From NCBI GenBank assembly GCA_903907905.1, contig CAIVPX010000153.1, positions 1 through 51,713 of the forward strand: a DNA stretch of 51,713 nucleotides, in the 5' to 3' direction. Positions within the stretch are counted from its first letter, which is position 1, and each line of letters opens with the position of its first letter. Of the stretch, positions 1 to 9,243 are shown piece by piece. The DNA comes from an uncultured bacterium. Lineage in GTDB: Bacteria > Pseudomonadota > Gammaproteobacteria > Burkholderiales > Burkholderiaceae_E. The notes beneath the pieces are model-generated. The model did no database searches. It had not been told where the DNA came from and saw nothing but the letters and a program-made list of their open reading frames with translations. The position numbers and the translations under genes were made by a program.

Positions 1-1
1 A

Positions 2-481
2 GAAAAAGCCCTTGAAGTGCAGGAGGCCGCGCCGGTCCGCGCGCTCTCGCCCTTTGGAGAAATGGATCGTCTCTTCGATCGCCTGCTTGCGCGGCGTGGC
101 TGGATGCGTCCCTGGCGTGGCGACTGGCCGGCGGTGCCCGAGTTGTCCTGGTCGGAGCCCCGTGTGCCCAAGGCGGATGTGATCGATCGGGAAGATGACA
201 TCCTGCTGCATATTGAAGTGCCGGGCATCGACAAGCGCGACATCGAAATTTCGGTGGGCGAGGACAGCGTTACGGTCAAGGGCGAGTCGCGGCGCGAGGA
301 AAAACAGGAGGCGGGCGACTATTACCGTTGCGAGCTTTCGCGGGGGGCCTTCAGCCGCACGCTGGGGCTGCCCGCCGCGGTGGATGCCAGCAAGGCCAAG
401 GCCACTTTCCGCGACGGCATGCTGACCATGACGCTGCCCAAAGTGGAGCGCGCCAAGCGCCACACGGTTCGTATCGAGTAG
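2..481 (+). CDS. Small heat-shock protein, Hsp20/alpha-crystallin family (5' partial)
   Basis: An ATP-independent cytosolic holdase that binds unfolding proteins under stress. The alpha-crystallin domain fills the C-terminal two thirds, starting near VPKADVIDREDDILLHIEVPG and closing with the typical GMLTMTLPK strand and a basic tail. The N-terminal PFGEMDRLFDRLL stretch is the amphipathic segment usual in this family. A GTG lies at 17, but the frame stays open to base 2 with no stop. Family members normally have some residues before this point, so the true start is probably outside the window. It is separated by about 210 bases from xdhC and looks like an independent gene. The family assignment is firm; the clients are unknown. 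Confidence 0.93.
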   Translation, partial: EKALEVQEAAPVRALSPFGEMDRLFDRLLARRGWMRPWRGDWPAVPELSWSEPRVPKADVIDREDDILLHIEVPGIDKRDIEISVGEDSVTVKGESRREEKQEAGDYYRCELSRGAFSRTLGLPAAVDASKAKATFRDGMLTMTLPKVERAKRHTVRIE

Positions 482-691
482 GGCCGGTCAGGCGGTGTCT
501 GCGGCGGGCGTCCGATCCGCCCGTCGCGGGTCTGCCGCGCTCGCGTCGCCGGTTCGTCTCGCCCGGTTGCCCCGGCGGGGTTGCTCGGTTTTGACCCTGC
601 GGATTCGTGGATCGGCGGCGGGTGCCGTATGCTTGGCGCCGGTTTGGTCAAGGCGTCGCCCGAGCGCCGTCACGTTATCCGGAAGCCGAAC

Positions 692-1708
692 ATGAACAGC
701 ATCGACGTCGAGGTTCTCCGCACTGCCATTGCCTGGATGGATTCGGGCCATCGGGTCACGCTCAGCACGGTCGTACGCACCTGGGGTTCGGCCCCGCGGC
801 CGCCTGGATCCCTGATGATCATTCGCGATGACGGCCAGGTGGCGGGGTCGGTGTCGGGTGGCTGCATCGAGGACGACCTCATTCTTCGACTCAGGCAGGG
901 CGATCTCGACTCGGCCCTGCCCATGAGCACGGTGTATGGCGAGACCGCCGAGGAGGTGCAGCGCTTCGGGCTGCCCTGCGGCGGCACGGTACAGGTGGTG
1001 CTCGAGCCGCTATCGACCCAGTCGGGGCTGCGCGATCTGCTCTCGCGGATCGAGGCGCACGAGGTGGTGCAGCGCACGCTCGACATGCGAACCGGGGTGG
1101 CCAGCCTGCGCGGGGCTCAGGCCGGCGATCGCGTCGAATTCGATGGCGATGTGCTGCGCACGGTGCACGGCCCGCGCTATCGCCTGCTGGTGATCGGTGC
1201 GGGGCAGCTGTCGCATTACCTTGCCAGCATGGCGCTCATGCTCGATTACCAGGTCACCATTTGTGATCCGCGCCCCGAGTACCACGGCACCTGGCAGGCG
1301 CAGCCGGGCGTCACGCTTTCCTCGCAGATGCCCGATGATCTGGTGCTAGCGATGCAACTCGATGCCAACAGCGCCGTGGTCTGCGTCACGCATGACCCCA
1401 AGCTCGATGACCTCGCCCTCATCGAAGCCCTCAAGACCCAGGCCTTCTATGTCGCGGCAATCGGTTCGCGTCGCAACAACGACAAGCGCCGCGAGCGCTT
1501 GCTCGAATTCGATCTGAGCCGCGCCGAGGTCGAGCGCATGCGGGGGCCGGCGGGTCTGTCCATTGGCGCGCTCACGCCGCCCGAGATCGCGCTCGCGATC
1601 GTCGCCGAGATGACCGCCGTGCGGCGCGGCGTCAACCTGTCCGGGCCGCTGGCCGACTGGAGCGGGTCGTCCACCGCGTGCAGGCTCGAGGCGCTGCCGT
1701 CCGCCTGA
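692..1708 (+). CDS. XdhC/CoxI family molybdenum-cofactor chaperone
   Basis: XdhC proteins bind molybdenum cofactor, promote its sulfuration and insert it into xanthine-dehydrogenase-type hydroxylases. The N-terminal XdhC/CoxI domain shows GSAPRPPGSLMII, SVSGGCIEDDL and the CGGTVQV segment. The C-terminal half is a Rossmann-like domain beginning LLVIGAGQLSHYLA, with TPPEIALAIVAEM near the end. I chose the ATG at 692 because GGAAG lies 6 bases before it and the upstream in-frame extension is not family-like. About 338 residues, normal for the two-domain form. No xanthine dehydrogenase subunit is in the window, so its client enzyme must be elsewhere. The stop is followed after 2 bases by the ATG of an Atm1-type exporter, which suggests one operon. 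Confidence 0.93.
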   Translation: MNSIDVEVLRTAIAWMDSGHRVTLSTVVRTWGSAPRPPGSLMIIRDDGQVAGSVSGGCIEDDLILRLRQGDLDSALPMSTVYGETAEEVQRFGLPCGGTVQVVLEPLSTQSGLRDLLSRIEAHEVVQRTLDMRTGVASLRGAQAGDRVEFDGDVLRTVHGPRYRLLVIGAGQLSHYLASMALMLDYQVTICDPRPEYHGTWQAQPGVTLSSQMPDDLVLAMQLDANSAVVCVTHDPKLDDLALIEALKTQAFYVAAIGSRRNNDKRRERLLEFDLSRAEVERMRGPAGLSIGALTPPEIALAIVAEMTAVRRGVNLSGPLADWSGSSTACRLEALPSA

Positions 1709-1710
1709 GC

Positions 1711-3627
1711 ATGCGCCCACACGCCAGCCGTCACTCGGGTTCAGCGCTGCCCCTTGCGCCTCAGACACCGCCTGGAGCCGCGCCGGTTCGCGGTGACTGG
1801 GATACGGTCAGGCGGTTGCTGCCCTACCTCTGGGCCTGGCGCGGGCGGGTGCTGTTCGCACTCGCCTGCCTGATCGCGGCAAAATTTGCCAATATCGGCG
1901 TGCCGCTGGTGCTCAAGTCGATCGTTGACACGCTCGATGTGGGCGCGGCGGATGCACGCGCGCTGGTCGTGGTGCCCGTGGCGCTGATCGTGGGCTACGG
2001 GCTGCTGCGGCTGAGCGTGTCGCTGTTTACCGAGCTGCGCGAGATCGTCTTTTCGAGGGTGACCCACGAGGCCACCCGCACCATCGTGCTGCAGGTGTTC
2101 CGGCATCTGTTCGATATGTCGCTGCGTTTTCACCTGGATCGCCAGATGGGGGGCATGACGCGCGACATCGAGCGCGGCTCGCAGGGGGTGTCGAGCCTCA
2201 TCTCCTACACGCTGTACAGCATCCTGCCGACGCTGGTCGAGGTGTCGCTCGTCATCGGTTACCTGTTCTGGCACTACGAGCCCTCGTTTGGCTTCATCGC
2301 TATCGCGGCGCTGGTCGTCTACGTCATTTATACGGTCAGGATCACCGAGTGGCGTACGCACTTTCGGCGCGAGATGAACGAGCAGGACTCGCGGGCGAGT
2401 ACCCGTGCGATCGATGCCTTGCTCAATTACGAGACGGTGAAGTATTTTGGTAATGAGGCCTTCGAGGCCGAGCGCTATGACCGCGAACTGCGCAAGCGCA
2501 TGAAGGCCGCGATTCGCTCGCAGGCGTCGCTGGCGCTGCTCAACTTCGGCCAGGCGACCATCATTGCTGCGGCAGTGTCGCTATTGATGTGGCGGGCCAC
2601 GGCCGGCGTGATCGCGGGCGAGTTGTCGCTGGGCGATCTGGTGCTGATCAATGCCTTCATGATCCAGCTCTACATCCCGCTCAACTTTCTGGGCGTGCTC
2701 TACCGCGAGATCAAGCAGGCGCTCACCGACATGGAGCGCATGTTCCGGCTGCTTCATGCGCAGCGCGAGGTGGCCGATGCGCCCGATGCGAAGGCGCTGG
2801 AGCTGGCCGGTCCGAAGCGCAGTGGTCCCGAGCTTCGCTTCGAGTCGGTGAGCTTTCATTACGACCCCGCGCGCCCCATTTTGCAGGGCCTCGACTTCAC
2901 TGTGACCCCGGGTACCACGACGGCGGTGGTGGGGCCGAGTGGCGCCGGCAAGTCCACCCTCGCTCGGCTACTGTTTCGCTTTTACGATGTCTCGGGCGGG
3001 CGCATTCTGGTCGATGGGCAGGACATTCGCGGTCTGACCCAGCAAAGCCTGCGTGCGGCGATCGGCATCGTGCCGCAGGACACGGTGCTGTTCAACGACA
3101 GCATCCGCTACAACATCGCCTACGGACAGCCCGAGGCCGATGATGCAGCGGTCGAGCGCGTGGCGCGCGCCGCGCAGCTGCACGACTTCATCAGCGCCTT
3201 GCCCGCGGGCTACGCCAGCCCCGTGGGCGAGCGCGGGCTCAAGCTGTCGGGCGGTGAGAAGCAGCGCGTGGCCATCGCGCGCACGCTGCTCAAGAACCCG
3301 CCTATTCTCATCCTCGACGAGGCCACCTCGGCCCTCGACAGTCGCAACGAACAGGCGATTCAGCAGGCCTTGCGCCTGGCGGCTGCAGGCCGCACGGCGC
3401 TGGTGATTGCGCACCGCCTGTCAACCATCGTTGAGGCCGACCAGATCCTGGTGCTCGAGGCCGGGCGCATCGTTGAGCGCGGTCGCCACGATACCCTGCT
3501 GGCTCTGGACGGTGTTTACGCCCGGATGTGGGCGGCGCAGGCGCAAACGCTGTCGCCTGCCTCCGAAGCCGCGAGCATCGATTCGGATGCGATGTCCGTA
3601 GAGGGTCAGGCGGCGAGCCGGGCCTGA
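1711..3627 (+). CDS. Atm1/ABCB7-type ABC exporter (fused membrane and ATPase domains)
   Basis: An inner-membrane half-transporter expected to work as a homodimer. Characterised relatives (yeast Atm1, bacterial Atm1) move glutathione-linked sulfur, Fe-S precursors or metal conjugates. A six-helix membrane domain occupies about residues 35-335. It contains the Atm1-characteristic segment TRAIDALLNYETVKYFGNE. The ATPase domain follows, with Walker A GPSGAGKST (408-416), signature LSGGEKQ (from 512), Walker B ILILDEATSALD (from 532) and the switch histidine in IAHRLST. The ATG at 1711 is preferred over the GTG at 1678, which lies inside xdhC. It is almost contiguous with xdhC. Subfamily placement rests on the membrane-domain motif; the substrate is inferred only. 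Confidence 0.93.
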   Translation: MRPHASRHSGSALPLAPQTPPGAAPVRGDWDTVRRLLPYLWAWRGRVLFALACLIAAKFANIGVPLVLKSIVDTLDVGAADARALVVVPVALIVGYGLLRLSVSLFTELREIVFSRVTHEATRTIVLQVFRHLFDMSLRFHLDRQMGGMTRDIERGSQGVSSLISYTLYSILPTLVEVSLVIGYLFWHYEPSFGFIAIAALVVYVIYTVRITEWRTHFRREMNEQDSRASTRAIDALLNYETVKYFGNEAFEAERYDRELRKRMKAAIRSQASLALLNFGQATIIAAAVSLLMWRATAGVIAGELSLGDLVLINAFMIQLYIPLNFLGVLYREIKQALTDMERMFRLLHAQREVADAPDAKALELAGPKRSGPELRFESVSFHYDPARPILQGLDFTVTPGTTTAVVGPSGAGKSTLARLLFRFYDVSGGRILVDGQDIRGLTQQSLRAAIGIVPQDTVLFNDSIRYNIAYGQPEADDAAVERVARAAQLHDFISALPAGYASPVGERGLKLSGGEKQRVAIARTLLKNPPILILDEATSALDSRNEQAIQQALRLAAAGRTALVIAHRLSTIVEADQILVLEAGRIVERGRHDTLLALDGVYARMWAAQAQTLSPASEAASIDSDAMSVEGQAASRA

Positions 3628-3643
3628 ACCGGAGCCCCCGCAG

Positions 3644-3675
3644 CGGGTGGCGCGCGGCCTGGGGCCGCCCACCCG
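3644..3675. terminator. Hairpin between convergent genes
   Basis: CGGGTGG (3644-3650) pairs with CCACCCG (3669-3675), and GCGGCC (3654-3659) pairs with GGCCGC (3663-3668) around a TGG loop. This gives 13 base pairs with a 3-base bulge on the left arm. It lies in the 67-base gap between the Atm1-type exporter (plus) and aapP (minus), where a bidirectional terminator is expected. There is no T tract on either side, so termination efficiency is uncertain. Confidence 0.55.
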
Positions 3676-3694
3676 ACCACCCCCCGGGGCGGGC

Positions 3695-4468
<774 letters not shown>

Positions 4469-4487
4469 GGACGGCTCCATCGGCGGG

Positions 4488-5591
4488 TCATCGGCGCTGG
4501 CCGTGCCCGAGCTGGGTTTCCAGCCACTGGCTGTAACGGGACATCGCGAAGCAGTAGACCCAGTAGATCAGGATCGAAAACAGAAAGGCTTCGATGAAAT
4601 ATTTCTTCCAGGAGATGTCGGTCTCGACTGACTTCTTGACCGCGTAGGCGAAGTCGTAGATACCGATGATCACCACCAGTGAGGTGTCCTTGAAAACCGA
4701 GATGAAGATGTTCACGATCGGTGGAATGGAGATCTTGAGCGCCTGCGGCAGGACCACCAGGCCCATGGTGCGCCAGTAGGACAGCCCCAGCGCTTCGGCG
4801 GCTTCGTACTGCCCCTTGGGCACGGCCTGCAGGCCGCCGCGCACGGCCTCGGCCAGGTAGGCGGCGATGAAGAGGATGATGGCCACCTGGGCGCGTAGCA
4901 GTTGCTCCACGCGCATGCCCTCCGGCATGAAGAGGGCAAACATGATCGAGGCCATGAAGAGCACGGTGATGAGGGGTACCCCGCGAACGACCTCGATGTA
5001 GAACACTGACAGGCTGCGGATGATGGGCAACCGGGAGCGTCGGCCCAGGGCAAGGAGCACGCCCAGGGGGAAGGCAAAGCCGATGCCGAAAATGGCGAGG
5101 ATCAGCGTGACCGAAAGCCCGCCCCAGCGCTCGGCCGCGACCCGCGGCAGGCCTAGGCCCCCGCCCATCAGCCAGAAGGCCAGGGCAATGCCGACGATCC
5201 AGATGAGGATCAGCCAGCGATTCCAGAACCAGCGGATTGCCGAGACCACCAGCAGCCCGGTCAGCACGACGATGGCGACACCGGCGCGCCACTGTTGGTC
5301 GAATGGATAGACGCCGAAGACCATGAAGCGGAATTTTTCCCAGACGACCGACCAGCAGGCCCCCTGACCGCGGACTGCGTCGCAGGCTGCTGCCGGCTGC
5401 CTGCCCCAGACCGCGTCCCAGAACAACCAGCCGCCGGCCTTGGGCGCGATCCAGACGATCAACGCGAGCATCAGGAGGGTGAGCAACGTGTTGGCGGGCG
5501 TCGAAAACAGATTGGCGCGCATCCAGGCCAACGGCGCGACGGCCGTGTGCGGCGCGGCGCGGGCGCCCGGGGCGGCGGCGGGGGTTGTCAT
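4488..5591 (-). CDS. aapM: General L-amino-acid ABC transporter, permease AapM
   Basis: One of two inner-membrane subunits of a broad-range L-amino-acid importer. After a hydrophilic N-terminus there are several hydrophobic helices. An extracytoplasmic section containing [20 protein letters not shown] follows, then the conserved permease core with the EAA loop [20 protein letters not shown] that contacts AapP. About 367 residues. The ATG at 5591 (MTTPAAAPG) begins 5 bases after the aapQ stop, which fits translational coupling. A longer reading from 5666 would overlap aapQ and is unlikely. The HisMQ-type domain is well conserved, and the length and order match characterised Rhizobium aapJQMP. 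Confidence 0.93.
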   Translation of the reverse strand: MTTPAAAPGARAAPHTAVAPLAWMRANLFSTPANTLLTLLMLALIVWIAPKAGGWLFWDAVWGRQPAAACDAVRGQGACWSVVWEKFRFMVFGVYPFDQQWRAGVAIVVLTGLLVVSAIRWFWNRWLILIWIVGIALAFWLMGGGLGLPRVAAERWGGLSVTLILAIFGIGFAFPLGVLLALGRRSRLPIIRSLSVFYIEVVRGVPLITVLFMASIMFALFMPEGMRVEQLLRAQVAIILFIAAYLAEAVRGGLQAVPKGQYEAAEALGLSYWRTMGLVVLPQALKISIPPIVNIFISVFKDTSLVVIIGIYDFAYAVKKSVETDISWKKYFIEAFLFSILIYWVYCFAMSRYSQWLETQLGHGQRR

Positions 5592-5596
5592 GGCCT

Positions 5597-6799
5597 TCAG
5601 CGCTCCACCAGCCGCATGCGGGCGTTGTACCAGTTCATGAAGAGCGAAATGCCCAGGCTCACGCACAGGTACACCGCCATCAGCATGGCGATGGCCTCGA
5701 TTGCCTGGCCGGTCTGGTTCATGGTGGTGTTGGCGATGGCGACCAGATCGGGATAGCCGATGGCCACCGCCAGCGACGAGTTCTTGGTGAGGTTGAGGTA
5801 CTGGCTGGTCATGGGCGGGATGATCACGCGCATGGCCTGGGGCAGCGTGACCAGGCGCAGCCGCTGGCCGTTGCTCAGGCCCAGCGCCATCGCCGCTTCA
5901 TTCTGGCCGCGATCGACCGCCAGGATGCCCGCTCTCACCACTTCGGCGATGAAGGCCGCGGTGTAGGTGGAGAGCCCCAGCAGCAGGGCCATGAACTCGG
6001 GGGAGAGGACCTTGCCGCCCTGGTAGTCAAAGCCCCGAAGCACCGGAGTTTCGATGCTGGTGGGCGCGCCGAACGCGGCCCAGGCCAGCAGGGCTGGCCC
6101 CATGATCAGTGCCGCGGAGGGCCATCCCAGGGGCCATTGCCGGCCCGTAGCGGCCTGACGCCGGCGCACGACGGCCCGCCAGATCAGGGCGAGCAGCACA
6201 CCGACGGCCAGGCCCCAGACGGCTGCGTCCCAGCCGGGGTGCGCCTGCGGCCAGGCATAGCGAAAGCCGCGCTGGCTGATGAAGAGCCAGTCACCCACCT
6301 TGATCGCCTGGCGAACCCCGGGCAGCATTTCGGTGAAGAGCCCGTACCAGACCAGGAGTTGGAGCAACAGCGGGATGTTGCGCATGAACTCGACATAGCC
6401 CGAGGCGATCTTGGCGAGCAGCCAGTTCGAGGACAGGCGGGCGATGCCGAGCAGGGTGCCCAGCACCGTCGCGATGAGGATGCCGAGCAGCGCCACGTGG
6501 AGCGTGTTGAGCAGCCCCACCAGGAAGGCGCGCGCGTAATTGTTCGAGGGGTCGTACTCGACCAGCTTTTCAGCGATCTCGAAGCCGGCCTCGCGCGTGA
6601 GAAAACCGAACCCCACTTGAATCTGTCGTGTGGACAGATTGTGCAGGGTGTTGGAAAAGAGAAACCAGCCCAGCCCCCCGACCGCCGCCAGGAGCAGAAG
6701 TTGGTAGAGGATTCCGCGGGCCCGTTCGCTTCTGAGGAACATGCGTTGTCCGAAGGCGCGCGGACCGCCCTCGGCAGCCCGCAGCGGGGCGACGGACAA
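5597..6799 (-). CDS. aapQ: General L-amino-acid ABC transporter, permease AapQ
   Basis: Partner permease of AapM. The protein has a helix near the N-terminus, then the TTL-type segment GLLNTLHVALLGILIATVLG. A large extra region of helices follows (about residues 150-240). The HisMQ core has the EAA loop ALGLSNGQRLRLVTLPQAMR and ends NWYNARMRLVER. The start is unclear. The frame extends to an ATG at 6886 inside the aapJ coding region. A TTG at 6799 begins just after the aapJ stop and gives a family-like N-terminus, and an ATG at 6742 is also possible. None has a convincing ribosome site. I report 6799. Confidence 0.92.
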   Translation of the reverse strand: MSVAPLRAAEGGPRAFGQRMFLRSERARGILYQLLLLAAVGGLGWFLFSNTLHNLSTRQIQVGFGFLTREAGFEIAEKLVEYDPSNNYARAFLVGLLNTLHVALLGILIATVLGTLLGIARLSSNWLLAKIASGYVEFMRNIPLLLQLLVWYGLFTEMLPGVRQAIKVGDWLFISQRGFRYAWPQAHPGWDAAVWGLAVGVLLALIWRAVVRRRQAATGRQWPLGWPSAALIMGPALLAWAAFGAPTSIETPVLRGFDYQGGKVLSPEFMALLLGLSTYTAAFIAEVVRAGILAVDRGQNEAAMALGLSNGQRLRLVTLPQAMRVIIPPMTSQYLNLTKNSSLAVAIGYPDLVAIANTTMNQTGQAIEAIAMLMAVYLCVSLGISLFMNWYNARMRLVER

Positions 6800-6843
6800 C
6801 CGGGGCGCGCGTCGGTGAGCGCCCCGGTGCCGCCGGGGGTCGA

Positions 6844-7857
6844 TCAGCGGATCGGGGGTGCGTACATCAGGCCGCCATCGCGCCACTGCGCGTTGACGCC
6901 ACGGGCGATGCCCAGGGGCCCGATGTTGCGGGTGTACATCTCACCGTAGTTGCCCACAGCCTTGATGATCTTGACCAGCCAGTCGTTGTCCAGGCCCATG
7001 CCCTTGCCGGCATCACCCGTGAGGCCCAGCAGTCGCTGGATCGGGGGGTCTTTGGACTCGGCCTTCATCCTGTCGACATTGGCCGATGTGATGCCGTACT
7101 CCTCGGCTTCGATCAGTCCGAACAGGGCCCACTTGACGATGGTGTAGAACTCCCAGTCGCCGCGGCGCACCATGGGGCCCAAGGGCTCCTTGGAGATGGC
7201 ATCGGGCAGGATGAGGTAGTCGTCCTTGTTGGGCGCCTTGAGCCGGGTGGCGGCGAGACCGGAGATGTCGGTGGTGTAGACATCGCAGCGACCGGCGAAG
7301 AAGGCCTGCTCGATCTGGTTGAGTTCAGCGATCACCACCGGCTTGAAGCTCATTTTCTTGCTGCGGAAATAATCGGTGAGGTTCAGTTCGGTGGTGGTGC
7401 CCGGCTGCACGCAGACCGTGGCGCCATTGAGATCAGCCGCCTTGGTGACGCCGCTGGATTTCTTCACCATGAAGCCCTGGCCGTCATAAAAGAGCGTGCC
7501 GGCAAAGACCGAGCCCAGGGTTGAGTCGCGCGAGGACGTCCAGGTGGTGTTGCGCGACAGCATGTCGATTTCGCCCGACTGAAGGGCGGTAAATCGCGTC
7601 TGGGCGTTGGTCGGGACGTACTGAACCTTGTCGGGGTCACCCAGGATGGCGGTGGCCACCGCGCGGCAGAAATCGGCGTCGATGCCGCTCCACTTGCCCG
7701 CGCTGTCGGGGGCGGAAAAGCCCAGCAGTCCGGTGTTGACGCCGCAGCGAAGCGCGCCGCGCTGCTTGACTGCATCGAGGGTGGGGCCTGCCAGGGCAAG
7801 CGTGGGCGCGGCCAGCGCAAGGCTGAGCGCGACGGACTTCATCAGCGTTCGAATCAT
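6844..7857 (-). CDS. aapJ: General L-amino-acid ABC transporter, periplasmic binding protein
   Basis: A periplasmic receptor that delivers amino acids to AapQMP. A clean Sec signal peptide (MIRTLMKSVALSLALAAPTLALA) precedes GPTLDAVKQRGALRCGVNTG, the normal start of the mature AapJ/BztA family. Later landmarks are GIDADFCRAVATAILGD, NTTWTSSRDSTLG and MVRRGDWEFYTIVKWALFGLI. 337 residues, full length. The ATG at 7857 is preceded by AGGAG on the minus strand with spacing of about 9. It is the first gene of the minus-strand operon and diverges from the hydroxy-acid genes. Confidence 0.95.
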   Translation of the reverse strand: MIRTLMKSVALSLALAAPTLALAGPTLDAVKQRGALRCGVNTGLLGFSAPDSAGKWSGIDADFCRAVATAILGDPDKVQYVPTNAQTRFTALQSGEIDMLSRNTTWTSSRDSTLGSVFAGTLFYDGQGFMVKKSSGVTKAADLNGATVCVQPGTTTELNLTDYFRSKKMSFKPVVIAELNQIEQAFFAGRCDVYTTDISGLAATRLKAPNKDDYLILPDAISKEPLGPMVRRGDWEFYTIVKWALFGLIEAEEYGITSANVDRMKAESKDPPIQRLLGLTGDAGKGMGLDNDWLVKIIKAVGNYGEMYTRNIGPLGIARGVNAQWRDGGLMYAPPIR

Positions 7858-7923
7858 GGGAAGGTCTCCTAGAGGTGGGCTCGCCCGACGGGGCCGTCAG
7901 CAGGCGAAACGCAGTGAGTTTAC

Positions 7924-7976
7924 GGCGCTTTGGCGCCTGTGCCCAGCCAAAGGCAAAGCCGTATCAGGGCTTTGCC
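7924..7976. repeat. Two tandem inverted repeats in the aapJ / ttuC divergent region
   Basis: The 204-base gap between the divergent genes holds GGCGC-TTTG-GCGCC (7924-7937) and, 14 bases on, GGCAAAGCC-GTATCAG-GGCTTTGCC (7952-7976), a perfect 9-base repeat with a 7-base loop. There is no T tract. They could be leader hairpins or a regulator-binding element for one or both operons. I cannot distinguish these from sequence alone. Confidence 0.5.
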
Positions 7977-8061
7977 GCCTTGCGCCGCAGGCCGCCGGGA
8001 TGGCTGGCCGGGCGCGGTCCCAAGGTAGGATAGGGGTTTTGCTCCAGGATCAGAGATCACC

Positions 8062-9123
8062 ATGACGACTCATCGGATCGCCGTGCTGCCGGGCGATGGC
8101 ATTGGCAAGGAAGTGGTGCCCGAGGGCCTGCGTGTGCTCGATGCAGCCGCGCGCAAATTCGGCATCGGCCTGCAGTTTGACCCCTTCGATTTCGCCAGCT
8201 GCGACTACTACGAGAAGCACGGTCGCATGATGCCGGTCGACTGGAAAGACAAGATCGGCGGGCATGACGCTATTTTTTACGGCGCGGTCGGCTGGCCAGC
8301 CAAGGTTCCCGATCACATTTCGCTCTGGGGGTCGCTCTTGCTGATGCGGCGAGAGTTCGATCAGTACATCAACCTGCGGCCGGTGCGGTTGATGCCCGGC
8401 GTGCCCTGCCCGCTGGCCGGGCGCAAACCGGGCGATATCGATTTTTACGTGGTGCGGGAAAACACCGAGGGCGAGTATTCGTCGGTGGGCGGCAAGATGT
8501 TCGCGGACACCGATCGGGAGTTTGTGCTGCAGGAGTCGGTCTTTACCCGAACAGGCGTTGATCGGGTGCTGCGTTACGCGTTTGAGCTGGCCGGGCGCCG
8601 GCCTCGTCGCAAGCTCACCTCGGCCACCAAGTCCAACGGTATCTTCATTTCCATGCCCTACTGGGATGAGCGCGTGGCGGCGATGGCGGCCCAATACCCC
8701 GATGTGAAGGTGGACAAGTTCCACATCGACATTCTCACGGCGCACTTCGTGCGTAACCCCGACTGGTTCGATGTGGTCGTGGCGAGCAATCTTTTCGGCG
8801 ATATCCTGTCCGACCTTGGCCCGGCCTGCACCGGTACGATCGCGATTGCGCCCTCGGGCAACATCAACCCCGAGCGCAAGTTTCCCTCCCTATTCGAGCC
8901 CGTTCATGGCTCGGCGCCGGACATCTTCGGCAAGGGCATTGCCAACCCCATCGGCCAGATCTGGTGCGGGGCCATGATGCTCGATCATCTTGGCTATCCG
9001 GCGGCACACGATGCGATCGTGCGTGCGATCGAGCAGGTCACTGCCGAGGGCCCGCGCACGCCCGACATGGGCGGGCGGGCCGGTACGACCGATGTCGGCA
9101 AGGCTATCGAAGCAGCGCTTTGA
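8062..9123 (+). CDS. ttuC: Tartrate dehydrogenase / D-malate dehydrogenase (decarboxylating)
   Basis: An NAD- and metal-dependent beta-decarboxylating dehydrogenase. Family members oxidise L- or meso-tartrate (to oxaloglycolate or D-glycerate plus CO2) and D-malate (to pyruvate). Visible features are the N-terminal LPGDGIGKEVVPE, VRENTEGEYSSVGG, the metal-binding aspartates in ASNLFGDILSDLGP and the NAD loop EPVHGSAPDIFGKGIANP. 353 residues, normal length. It is followed by a Bug-type binding protein and a glycerate kinase, the context of tartrate utilisation loci. Isopropylmalate dehydrogenase is less likely because the mid-region (AVGWPAKVPDHISLWGSLLL) is of the tartrate/D-malate type. Substrate preference among tartrate and D-malate is inferred. 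Confidence 0.9.
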   Translation: MTTHRIAVLPGDGIGKEVVPEGLRVLDAAARKFGIGLQFDPFDFASCDYYEKHGRMMPVDWKDKIGGHDAIFYGAVGWPAKVPDHISLWGSLLLMRREFDQYINLRPVRLMPGVPCPLAGRKPGDIDFYVVRENTEGEYSSVGGKMFADTDREFVLQESVFTRTGVDRVLRYAFELAGRRPRRKLTSATKSNGIFISMPYWDERVAAMAAQYPDVKVDKFHIDILTAHFVRNPDWFDVVVASNLFGDILSDLGPACTGTIAIAPSGNINPERKFPSLFEPVHGSAPDIFGKGIANPIGQIWCGAMMLDHLGYPAAHDAIVRAIEQVTAEGPRTPDMGGRAGTTDVGKAIEAAL

Positions 9124-9243
9124 TGGGCCGGGGTGCGATGTGCGGGGTGGCGTTCGCAGCCGTGCAGTGCACCCCCTTGGGTTCCGGCCGATCGGTGCCG
9201 GGGCGATGCTGAAGTTTCAACCACCTCTCTGTAAGGCGTGATC

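Noticed and set aside
5585-6949. 454-residue plus-strand frame opposite aapQ
   Set aside because: Antisense shadow of a clear permease gene. No motifs, and the repetitive H/Q/G/E composition is typical of such shadows.
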